Assembly (NCBI GenBank): GCA_026874595.1 | Contig: CM049313.1 | Location: 52,997,659 to 53,061,658 of the forward strand | Length of the DNA stretch: 64,000 nucleotides | Reading direction: 5' to 3' | Origin: Sipunculus nudus | Taxonomy: Eukaryota > Annelida > Sipuncula > Golfingiida > Sipunculidae | In this document: positions 42,583 to 51,300 of the stretch, one piece after another | How the letters are laid out: each line of letters opens with the position of its first letter | How positions within the stretch are numbered: position 1 is the first letter of the stretch | Program-made: the position numbers and the translations under genes | The notes under the pieces: generated by a model | Told to the model about the DNA's origin: nothing | The model's input: the letters and a program-made list of their open reading frames with translations, nothing else | The model's database searches: none

Positions 42583-43973
42583 CCTTAATAATTTACATGA
42601 TCAAATACTCATGCGTTTAATATAAATTTGCATCTATTTTAATTCTAGCGGAGCAGCTTGGGTTAAACATGGATCAAAAGAATATCCTCGTTGTGTCATT
42701 TGCTTTGACGTCTAAGTTTGGCGTGGCCGGGGCTTGGTCTATAGAGCTGGTTTATGTCCAGGAAATCTTCCCTACAAATCTGAGGTATGATATAATCTTG
42801 TGTCATGGGCATGTCTTATTTTATCAGAAAGTAATCCTGAAGATCGAACGTTGATTGACTGGAAAAAGCGTCAGCATGCATCTGTATACCTCGATATTTT
42901 TGAGAGTTTTTATCGAATCTAACATTTCGCGAGTTGGCAAGGTCGAATCTATGGAAGGTCTACATTCTTTATCTTAAAGAATATGAAAAAAAACATTGAC
43001 TATATAAAGGAATGCGCTTAGGGATAGCCATAATAACGATTCCACGGTTGCCCTCAAATCTGTGCTTTACCTAAATAATATTCAGGGAAAACCTTAGCTC
43101 TAGCATGCATTTATGCACACGAGTATTTATTTTCACGCGAATCAAAATATCCTAAAGAAAATAATATGAACGAGAAGATTTCTAGTAACAAATTATCAGA
43201 ATTGAAATATACGTAACATATATGTCATTTTGTACACTCAATATGTGCTGACCTGTATGATTGAAAGAAGGTGAACACTTGTGTTGACTCACATCATGAT
43301 ATTTCTTTATTTATTAGGGGTCTTGGTGTAGGCCTGGTTGGAGGTGCCGGATACATAGGAGGGATTCTCGCTCCCCTTGGTGTTATGCTGGTAGGCGATA
43401 ATATAAGGTCATTTCAGTTAAGAAAAACATTTTTGAACGGACAAATCTTTTGTTAGAGTTTATCCGAGAAACTTATGAACGTGTTAGGCGCATATTCGAT
43501 AATGATCATTTTGAAGTTGAATCTTGAATGATATATACACACTTCTGTTTTTGTCGCAGGCCAGAAACCTAGATCTATGGGTTCCGACAGCCATATTTGC
43601 CAGTTTGACCTTCATCGCGGGTTTTGTGTCATTGGCGGTACCAGAAACACTGGGGCGTCCTCTACCGACAACAATAGATGAAATCTTGGGCTGGAATCTG
43701 ACGCTGTCTAAGGAAGATAAGGAAGAATACAAGAAACGAAAGAAAGAATTAGCAGAACAGAGGCAGCGATTACGCGCGAACCAAAAGTCGGCGGAGGCAC
43801 ATTTTAATCCGGCTTTCCAGGCCAGCTACGTGGATGTCAGCGTTCCCAGCACCCCTACGGTCCCCTGCGTTCCCTCCGTTCCGAATTACACACCTTGGGA
43901 CGGTGGAAAAGACATTCATAACGGGACAAATGCCGCTCCATATGACTCCTCTGTTAACCCTACACAGTTATAA
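21017..43973 (+). CDS. SLC22-family organic cation/carnitine-type transporter, 11 coding exons
   Basis: Coding exons are 21017-21143, 30956-31170, 37167-37397, 37886-38082, 38641-38761, 39574-39677, 40454-40588, 41436-41521, 42649-42784, 43318-43390 and 43560-43973. All introns are GT..AG and all phases agree, giving 1839 nt and 612 aa. The start ATG sits in CCACCATGG. The protein has TM1 (about residues 16-38) and a long extracellular loop (43-118) with Cys51, 76, 93 and 119 and N-glycosylation sequons at N67 and N82. The MFS/SLC22 signature GSWCFSPYADWFGRKK is at 139-154, PESVRWL at 260-266, and the TM11-12 region ends in VPETLGRPLPTTIDEI, the classic SLC22 close. A charged cytosolic tail (about 100 aa) ends in TQL, a class I PDZ-ligand pattern. 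By family it is a plasma-membrane 12-TM carrier of organic cations, zwitterions or anions. The substrate cannot be read from sequence. An AATAAA at 44572-44577 is a possible poly(A) signal. It is convergent with the BBOX-like gene downstream. Confidence 0.93.
21311..21358. repeat. (TA)n microsatellite (SLC22 intron 1)
   Basis: Pure TA tract 170 bp into the intron. Confidence 0.95.
21543..21563. repeat. Poly-G run (SLC22 intron 1)
   Basis: About 20 consecutive G. Similar G or C runs occur at 30,497-30,514, 34,351-34,367 and 40,206-40,222, all in introns of this gene. Confidence 0.9.
22560..22612. repeat. (TA)n microsatellite (SLC22 intron 1)
   Basis: Pure TA tract. Confidence 0.95.
23844..23916. 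repeat. (TA)n microsatellite (SLC22 intron 1)
   Basis: A pure TA tract of about 36 repeats, among the longest in the window. Confidence 0.95.
24405..24445. repeat. (TA)n microsatellite (SLC22 intron 1)
   Basis: Pure TA tract. Confidence 0.95.
25495..25704 (-). other. Unidentified open frame, 69 codons, in a GC-richer island (SLC22 intron 1)
   Basis: A complete frame starting MGSDHGHMNGVALLTATLG and ending RFAAHL is antisense to the SLC22 intron. Base composition is richer in G and C than its surroundings and a second frame is open too. No family recognised. Probably an old inserted fragment. Confidence 0.15.
26545..26645 (+). repeat. Dispersed repeat, copy in SLC22 intron 1
   Basis: ACATCTGCAGAGTTCC, TTTGGGA.TAC.T, ACAGTGCGATGGCACTCGC and TTTCCTGGTGT occur here and, with few changes, at 46,618-46,725. 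Confidence 0.55.
26794..27447. mobile_element. Foldback MITE made of TACGCAT/ATGCGTA words (SLC22 intron 1)
   Basis: Both ends carry TGTCACACAGC (left) and its complement GCTGTGTGACA (right), then ACGCATAAATTGCGCATAA in inverted orientation. The ~560-bp interior is filled with degenerate TACGCATA, CACGCA and TGCGTA words in both orientations. No coding frame; apparent frames such as 27157-27429 are word repeats. Confidence 0.8.
27750..27895 (+). repeat. Second copy of the dispersed repeat at 4,560-4,740 (SLC22 intron 1)
   Basis: It shares the GT-rich start, the phrase GGAATCTCATGAAATTTTCA and a TTGGATTCAGG end with the copy near 4,600. No open frame. Confidence 0.45.
28340..28930. mobile_element. 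Foldback MITE made of TTCGCAA/GCGACA words (SLC22 intron 1)
   Basis: The ends are inverted: GTATCTCACTGGACTGCGAC at 28351 and the reverse complement of GTATCTCACTGGGCTGCGAC ending at 28920. The interior repeats CGCACGACAT, TTCGCAA and TGCGACA degenerately in both orientations. This is the same architecture as 26,794-27,447 but with a different word. Confidence 0.8.
30656..30814. mobile_element. pogo/Tigger-like MITE with TA target duplication (SLC22 intron 1)
   Basis: TA|CAGTGGTACCCCTACTTACC begins the element and, inverted, GGTAAG-type sequence ends GGGAGGTTCTCCTG|TA, so both ends are flanked by TA and start CAG. The CAGTGG.ACC(T/C)C...CCGGAC pattern is characteristic of Tc1/mariner pogo-like ends. 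It is 159 bp long, non-coding, and lies 141 bp before exon 2. Confidence 0.7.
31826..32071 (+). repeat. Repeat copy (CGGAAGTC family) forming an inverted pair in SLC22 intron 2
   Basis: TGTGTAAAACTCGGAAGTCC, GATAGAATAAGGTCTT, AAGTTATCCAT and CTCGGAAGCC occur here and, inverted, at 35,176-35,460 in the same order. Confidence 0.7.
32573..32637. repeat. (TA)n microsatellite (SLC22 intron 2)
   Basis: Pure TA tract. Confidence 0.95.
33025..33068. repeat. (TA)n microsatellite (SLC22 intron 2)
   Basis: Pure TA tract. Confidence 0.95.
34959..34997. repeat. (TA)n microsatellite (SLC22 intron 2)
   Basis: Pure TA tract after a short CA run. Confidence 0.95.
35176..35460 (-). repeat. Inverted partner of the repeat at 31,826-32,071
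   Basis: The minus strand reads AACTTGGAAGTCGGAAGCC, CGATAGAATAAGATCTT, TAGTTATCCAT and TATAACTCGGAAGTC, matching the + strand copy 3.1 kb upstream at about 70% or better over the shared blocks. Confidence 0.7.
39071..39520. mobile_element. Non-autonomous element with CTAAGAGTACC ends and GAGTCC words (SLC22 intron 5)
   Basis: The left end CTAAGAGTACCCGGTTTT is matched by the reverse complement of the right end, CTAAGAGTACCGGCCTTT. The flanks inside are rich in CGAGTCC, AAGTCC and GAGTCTT words. Non-coding, inserted between exons 5 and 6. Confidence 0.7.
40781..40874. repeat. Compound (GT)n(GA)n microsatellite (SLC22 intron 7)
   Basis: A GT tract switches directly to a GA tract with one AA interruption. 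Confidence 0.95.
41555..41710 (-). mobile_element. tRNA-derived SINE, copy 1 (SLC22 intron 8)
   Basis: The minus strand carries A box TAGCGAAATGGTTGG and B box GGGTTCGAATCTC 44 nt apart, as in a tRNA promoter, within a unit also shared by 41,833-41,990. Its + strand left end TGTTAC and right end GTAA(T/C)A are near-inverted. It begins only 33 nt after the exon 8 donor. Confidence 0.65.
41833..41990 (-). mobile_element. tRNA-derived SINE, copy 2 (SLC22 intron 8)
   Basis: The layout is the same as copy 1: TAGCGAATCGGTTGG, then GGTTTGAATCC, with shared flanks GCGGACCGAA and AGTGAAGCTTGCTTTTC. The 3' side on the + strand runs into a (CA)n tract. Confidence 0.65.
41989..42042. repeat. (CA)n microsatellite (SLC22 intron 8)
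   Basis: It starts directly at the end of SINE copy 2 and has one TA interruption. Confidence 0.95.
42349..42397. repeat. (TA)n microsatellite (SLC22 intron 8)
   Basis: Pure TA tract. Confidence 0.95.
42530..42579. repeat. (TA)n microsatellite (SLC22 intron 8)
   Basis: Pure TA tract 70 bp before the exon 9 acceptor. Confidence 0.95.
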
Positions 43974-44385
43974 TTATAAAGAACGTGTCTTTGAGAACAA
44001 TCGTTTGCCAAATAATGAATTTCTGCTGCGGGTATAAATCATAAGATCAAACAGATCCCCTTGTATATCTATTAGTTGTCAGCACTGTTATATAATTTTT
44101 GGGTTTTCCTGTATTAGCATATTAGGCTTTTTATCACGAAAACTGGGACTTGTATTAGAGTAGAGCCATCATTACACAAAGTATCACATTTAACTCTTTC
44201 GTAGTCATACTTAAGGCCCAAAGATTGTAAGTTGACTGATTTGAACCTGATTATGCATATAACTCTGCACTTACAGATTCCTAGACATGGATTTAATGCG
44301 TTTTAGCATGTTTAAATGAAATATTTGTATGCGTTAATCCTCAGAGAAAACGCTAATTTACTTCCCTATGTATTTTTTATATACT

Positions 44386-44470
44386 GTGGATTCATAATTG
44401 TTAATTTTCGTGGAATTCGTGGGTTACCGAATTTTAGAATTTTTATAGAATTTTTTTTTGAAAGACCGTC
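44386..44470. repeat. Fragment resembling a common bivalve dispersed element
   Basis: ACTGTGGATTCATAATTGTT, AATTTTCGTGG, then GTGGGTTACCGAATTTTAG. I recall the pattern 'TGTGGATTCAT...TTTTCGTGG...ACCAATTTTCGTGG' as widespread in bivalve genomes. This is recognition from memory only. Confidence 0.35.
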
Positions 44471-45532
44471 GACCCTTTGCATTGAGTGAGGCATTGATGA
44501 CAGCGTGTAGGCCCTAGCGAATGGAACTCATTGATAGAACGCAGAGAAAACGATGTGTACCCCATAAACAAAATAAAAAAAAATACTTATAATGTGAGGA
44601 AAGATATTCAGTTCCACCTTGGGGTGAGCAAACAAATCATTTTTTCATCAGTGTCGGACTTACAAGTGACTGTTTGAAAGTGCGTCTTCACTTACACTGG
44701 TATGAGAAAATTGCTCTCTCTCACTTCATCTCGCTGAAAGTCGTAGGTAAGGGTCATTTTGCTCTGCTAATCTTATCTGATTGTTCGTTTGAAGGAATGT
44801 CATGTTTAAATAAAATAAACGTGCGGCAGAGTTAATTTCGTTAGCCCCGGTTTGGTGCTGAGTCACGGTCAGCTCAGCATAATTATGAGCTGGAGGCCAG
44901 TCTAACAGTACTTGGCCTCGTTCCCGGGCACGTGAGTCGAATTCGGGTACCTTCTGAACAGACGACATACCAACACCTATAATCTATAATCCAAACCCTT
45001 GATAAACGGAAAGCGCAACACCGAGCTGGTTTTTATGTTGACTATTGACCTTTTCCATCCCTTTAGCGACATCTGTTTTTCGAAGACTGACACACACAGT
45101 TCGGGTAAGTTATATCGACAAAAAAAAGCCTAATCGCTATAACTCTAACCAAGAAAGTAAACGACTCCTGTCTTGTGATCACAGGTAGGGGCCCAGCCGG
45201 TGTCTGTGGCATGTTTCTGCTTCGATTAAACTAAACCTGCAGTACTGGATCAAAGGACCCGAACCAAGCAGTACGGTGCGCCTGCTCGTGGAAGAGCTCT
45301 ATTGACTACAGGAAATACAATTCCCGCTGGCAAATCGCTATATTTGGCACCAGAATATCTGATGGTGATAAGAGGCAATAATAAGATTGGACTGTCAATT
45401 GAACATGGTACCCTCATCATAACCTACAGACAGTGACGACAATTGATATTTCTTTTACTCTTAGTCTTTCTCGTCTTGTTCATGAGAATCACGCCTACCC
45501 ACAGGCACTCATCACAAATCCAAACCATTTGG

Positions 45533-45772
45533 GCGATAATAGAAGTATTACAGAGTCTCTCCCGTCCTTGCCGTTCAAAAATTTCATAGCAATAATGAAA
45601 CTTGTTTTTCCTAACTTTGAGTTGCTTTTCATGGTCTGTGCAGTTATTTCATAAAAAAGAACGCATTCTTATAACAGGCTTCTAGGCCTCCGTTCCCTCG
45701 GTTAAAATTTCATCATATATGTGCCACTGCAAGGACGGAAGTGACTCTGTAATGATATTTTTATCGCCACAT
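45533..45772. repeat. Hairpin-forming inverted repeat
   Basis: GGCGATAATAGAAGTATTAC followed by AGAGTCTCTCCCGTCCTTGC is matched by the reverse complement at about 45,730-45,772 (GGCGATAA...ATTACAGAGTC...CCGTCCTTGC). Arms are about 42 bp at roughly 80% identity, with a ~155-bp loop. Confidence 0.65.
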
Positions 45773-46617
45773 TGCTTTCATCTTAAAATAAAAGAGGACA
45801 TATTTATTCCATGTGCCTTATTTGCTTGGAAAATGTGAGGGAGAAACATTGCATTAGTACAGATATAAGTCCCCACGTAAGTAAAAAAAAATAAATGAAT
45901 AAAACTCAGTCCCCAAATAGCCTCCCCTACTTCCTAAGACCAATCCATAACACCATCATTTCTTTACTCTTGTTAAAGGCGTACGGCATAATAGATGTTG
46001 GGTAATTTTTCATTCAACTTTCAACACCTTATTTTCAGTACTGATATCTGATTCAAATCACCTGAACATGCAACAACTTTGAGCAAATGTACTCAAACAT
46101 TATTGACAAAATGTGAACGAGCAAATGGACACCCTACATTTATTCAATAAGATATGCCTAATTGAAATATTAGTTAGGAGAGAATCTATAAACTATCTGA
46201 ATAATCGAATAATTTATAATATAATACATGCATTGTATTCTCCGAAAACTTATGTTTACATGTTCTCCTGTCTCCCCCTCCCGCACACAAGGCACAGTGT
46301 CACTTCTACTGGTTTCCGAATTAGCACGCAAGGTGTCGCTAGTTGCAACTTTCACTTGTTTTACAGTTAATGCAGGAAATCTACATGTCCGTTCCATTCT
46401 TATCTAGATCGCTGCCTTATTACCTGGTGATGTTAATAGTCAGTAGTTCAGATATCTCAATTGGCTGGATATCCTGCGATTCCACCTGTTGCTCTCCTAC
46501 CTTATTTTTGTAGAATTTATGTGATTTCAGCCTTTTTATTTTATTTTTTTTTTAATTTTGTATTGTGGAGGTAACCGCCTCTGTTTTGTTATGATGACTT
46601 ACCTATTTCTGAGTATT

Positions 46618-46725
46618 TACATCTGCAGAGTTCCATTTCGGTTTGGGACTACCTTACAGTGCGGTAGCATTCGCTTCCCGCCATTTTATTTATACCCTGG
46701 TGTCATGACCCAGACCCGGGGTCTA
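46618..46725 (+). repeat. Dispersed repeat, second copy of 26,545-26,645
   Basis: ACATCTGCAGAGTTCC, GTTTGGGACTACCTTACAGT, GCGGTAGCATTCGCTTCC and ACCCTGGTGTCATGACC align with the copy in SLC22 intron 1. Confidence 0.55.
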
Positions 46726-47963
46726 CCGCACCTGCATGTCCAGGGTATATAATCACGCTAATTTCTGGGAGGTTCTTGGTTTCTGGGTTATTCTGCTTTC
46801 CCATCAAGCCTTGTGTCTTATGCTCCTTAGCCAAAGACGCCGGTAACTACATTGTAACAAATTGTATTTAATTCCTGATAATTTCTTATAACGCCTCGAT
46901 GTATGTTTATATCCCAGCTGTCACTAAAACTGATATAAACAACAATTTGCCAAACGTAAAAACCATGTAACGTAGGGCGGTTTATTCATGTGCGGAATTT
47001 GCAAAGCTCTTTGATAAACTCTGGTTAGAGTTATCTGCCGCAATATGTCCTTGTGGAATGTGTTAGGATTATTTTTGCGGGCCCCATACGTTAAAAATAC
47101 AGTTGTTGCCTTTTTATTCGCGAGGGTTTTGATTTCGCAATATTTGTGAATGTAAAATGAAACTCTCGGGAATAAGTTGACCCATAACGGAGAGGAAAAA
47201 GAGGGGACGATGCATCTGCACAAACAGGTTAGTTATTACATCTCCTGATAAAAAACGTAATCAGCAACCTAATCTGTGCATGAGATCGAAACTGGCCTAT
47301 GCATACAAGCATTGATTCTTTTAAAACACCCCATAATCACAGGGGATATATCGACTGTGATACAAGTAATAAATTGATGACTGAACCAAAATTAGTGAGG
47401 TAATTTAAGATTCATTCTAAATTTTAGATCAATAGAAATAATAATATATTTAGATTTTAGAGGTTTTGGTGCATTTCGGAAAATGACACCCTCGCCAAAC
47501 ATTCAAAATGAAGAAATCGGAAAATTTTAGCCTCGCTAATATAAAGGTAACCACGGTTAAACAATTAAATACAAAACAGTCTGTGAGCGGAAAGGTCGGC
47601 ATTTTCTTGCCCATTTTATAAAGGATTAAATGGGTTCTTTTTAGTTACCAGACGTCGGAATAGGCCTTTTTAATTATAGTCTATGCACACAATGAAAATA
47701 AATAAATTATGCATTAGTGATACAATGTAAACAGTATAACAACTATTTTAATACATGCTTACACACATGCATACAGAATACCCATATAGTGCTCCACTCA
47801 TCGTCATGAAGTAAAAATAACAATTGCATATACATTATTCCATATTGTTTATTAAATATGACTCAATAAGTAAGTTAATATAACTTATAATAGTTCTGAC
47901 ATTTCAATGCAATATTGCATATTTTCCTTGCCATAAATAATTAAGTCTATCTTTTAATAAGTA

Positions 47964-47967
47964 TATA

Positions 47968-48037
<70 letters not shown>
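47964..48037. repeat. (TA)n microsatellite downstream of BBOX-like copy A
   Basis: A TA tract with one G interruption at its start, about 340 bp beyond the stop codon. Confidence 0.95.
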
Positions 48038-48041
<4 letters not shown>

Positions 48042-48372
48042 GGCAAACCAAAATCGCAGATGAAGGTACTCTTATACTCCTAAATACTATTATGACGAAA
48101 ATAAGTGTGTAAGTACAAGTGTTCCTTACGTATAAAAGGTACTTTTCAAGTAAAAGTATAAATGTGATGTAAATGTGATAGCATACATTCATATTTTTTT
48201 GTAGATGGCCAATACCAGTTAATTACGTGGTTTAAAGAGGATGGTCTCAGGGCCTGGCATTTCGTTAATAAGCAATTGCCTTCGTGTGCCATATCGTTAC
48301 CGCAGATTTATAATAGCCTTTCGGTGAATAGAACAGTGTGCAGTTGCATGCAAGTATATTTGTACAGGAATG

Positions 48373-51300
48373 TTATTCAACACAAAGTTTTCGCAATTTA
48401 GAATACATGTGGTCCCATTCCAGAGCCCCAGTCTGTAGATGACGAATTCCACCGTCTTCCATTATGAAATCTTTTCTTCCATGTTGTAAGCGGTAATTGT
48501 CTATGCAGAGGATCTCACCTGTTTAAGTTAATAAGCAAAAGGAAAACAAACACAATTTACAAAAAGAATACTATTTTTAGCAAAATAAAGCAGCCATAAA
48601 AATTGCGGATTTTACCATTCAATATCCTAATCAATTTTGGACAAATGGCAGCACACTTGATACTTGCATAACAGATAAGAGCCATTTAGGTTTTCATTTA
48701 TCTTTACCGAACTTTCAAAAGTAAATGAAAAATATATTTGTTTGGAAATCTTTATGATCTTTATGATCTTTTAATCTTCTTTAGGAGTGAACAATGCAAA
48801 CAGTTTGATCTCAGCAAAACAGTCCAACCTGGAGCATTAGGTGTCAATCCCAAATTTTCCTGAACGGTCTGTTTTTCATGTTAATATTTAATTACATATT
48901 TTATATTAATTATTATTTTATTATTTTTCTAATATTTATGAATGTTATATTACAGGAAATTGAACTGGGACTAGAGTTAACTTCTTTTCTTATTGTCAAT
49001 TGCCAAAGTGTATTTTGAGTGTTGTGCTTTTAATTAAAATAAGAAAATCAAATATATTTTTTATTATGAAATTAGAATAACAAAAGCTGGTGTGTAACAA
49101 ATTATATATGGTCCTGAGAATTGACAGCAAACTGATCATTCATGAAAGAGAACAGAATTATATAAATATATAGACAGTGTCCATACCATATGAACTCTTT
49201 ATTAATTAAGTCATAGTCAGCCTGATATATGCACCTGGCCTGTGTGAGTGTTATATTGGTTTGAGGTACTCACCTGGCCTCTGTGAGTGTGTTGTCATGG
49301 CCAGCCTGATATACTGACCTGGCCTCTGTGAGTGTGTTATCATGGTCGGCCTGAGGTACTCACCTGGCCTCTGTGAGTGTGTTATCATGGTCAGCCTGAG
49401 GTATTAAACTGGCCTCTGTGAGTGTGTTATCATGGTCAGCCCGAGGTATTAAACTGGCCTCTGTGAGATTGTTTTCATGGTCAGCCTGAGGTACTCACTT
49501 GGCCTGTCTGAGTGTATTATCATGGCCAGCCTGATATACTCACCTGGCCTCTCTTAGAGTGTTATCATGGTCGGCCTGAGGTGCTGGCCTCTGTATGTTA
49601 TCATGATCAGTCAGGTACTCACCTAGCCTTTGTGAGAATGTTATCATGGTCAGCCAAAGGAACTCACCTGGCCTTTGTGAGTGTGTTATCATGATCGGTA
49701 TCAGGCACTCATCTGGCCTCTGTGAGTGCGTTATCATGGTCAGACTGAGGTACTCACTTGGCCTCTGTGAGTGCGTTATCATGATCAGTGTGAGTTATTC
49801 ACCTGGCCTCTGTGAGTGTGTTATCATGGTCAGACTGAGGTACTCACTTGGCCTCTGTGAGTGCGTTATCATGATCAGTGTGAGTTATTCACCTGGTCTC
49901 TGTGAATGTGTTATCATGATCAGTCTGAGGTACTCACGTGGCCTCTGTGAGTGCGTTATCATGATCAGTGTGAGTTATTCACCTGGCCTCTGTGAGTGCG
50001 TTATCATGGTCAGACTGAGGTACTCACTTGGCCTCTGTGAGTGCGTTATCATGATCAGTGTGAGTTATTCACCTGGCCTCGGTGAGTGTGTTATCATGGT
50101 CAGACTGAGGTACTCACTTGGCCTCTGTGAGTGCGTTATCATGATCAGTGTGAGTTATTCACCTGGTCTCTGTGAATGTGTTATCATGATCAGTCTGAGG
50201 TACTCACGTGGCCTCTGTGAGTGCGTTATCATGATCAGTGTGAGTTATTCACCTGGCCTCTGTGAGTGCGTTATCATGATCAGTGTGAGTTATTCACCTG
50301 GTCTCTGTGAGTGTGTTATCATGATCAGTCTGAGGTAATCACCTGGCCTCTGCGTGTGTGTTATCATGTTTTCCTCCGAGTACAGCAGTGAGTGGAACAA
50401 GGACAGTGCCCGGTAGTAGGTGTCAACGTCATCAATGTCGAGATCTAGGACAGAGTCACGTGAGTGGACGCCGTACACAACCTGGACCAGCTCGCCACGG
50501 CAATTATGTCTGAAACAAAATTAACGAATTATTCAAGGTTCCAAATATTTAACACGACTATGATTTTTCTGGGATAATCTATAAGAGGCGATATCGCCAA
50601 AAATGGTATAAACCTGCCCATGCACGTGCAGCAGCTGATCATACGGAGCCTGGGAGACGACATGGTGAAAACTTTTTTATTAATACGTGCGCACGAATTA
50701 CTTATCCATGCGCACGGAATACTAGGCATGAAAATTCATATTTCAAAGGTGGAAATTTTTTTTTATTAATTTGTGCGCACGAATTACTAATCCGTTGGCA
50801 TGAATTACTAGGAGTGAAAATATATTTTCAAGGTGGAAAAAAAATATTAATTCGTGCACACGAATTACTAATCCGTGCGCACGAATTACTAATAAGTTAG
50901 CACGAATTACTAGATGTGCAAAAAATTATTTCCAAGGTGGGAAAAATATTTACTTATTCTTGCGCACGTATTACTTATCCGTGCGGATGAAATACTAGGT
51001 GTAAAAAATAGTTTTCCAAGATGAAAAAAAAAATTTTTTTAATTCACGCGCACGAGTTACTAATCTGTGCACACGGATTCTTTATCCGTGCGCTCGAATT
51101 AGTTACCAATGAGGACAGCTTTTTTACCTTGCTGCTTATATGCTCATTGGCTACTAATTCGTGCGCACGATTTGTTAGCCAATCAGAAGCAAGCATACAT
51201 CGACTCAGTCTAGGCACAGGCTGGCAGATTCAGCAATGGAGCCCAACGACTTCCAACAGTTCCGAGACTTTCTACCTTGGAAAATTCGGAACTCTGTAGT

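Larger units (their letters stand above)
43974..48372. other. Intergenic gap between convergent SLC22 and BBOX-like genes
   Basis: It holds the 3' UTR of the SLC22 gene (possible AATAAA at 44572), a bivalve-type repeat fragment, a hairpin, one dispersed repeat and a long (TA)n tract close to the BBOX-like 3' end. No coding exon recognised. Confidence 0.5.

Noticed and set aside
49646-50338. 230-codon open frame on the + strand
   Set aside because: It is a readthrough of the 45-bp minisatellite (15-residue period), antisense to the BBOX-like gene and lacking any other coding sign.
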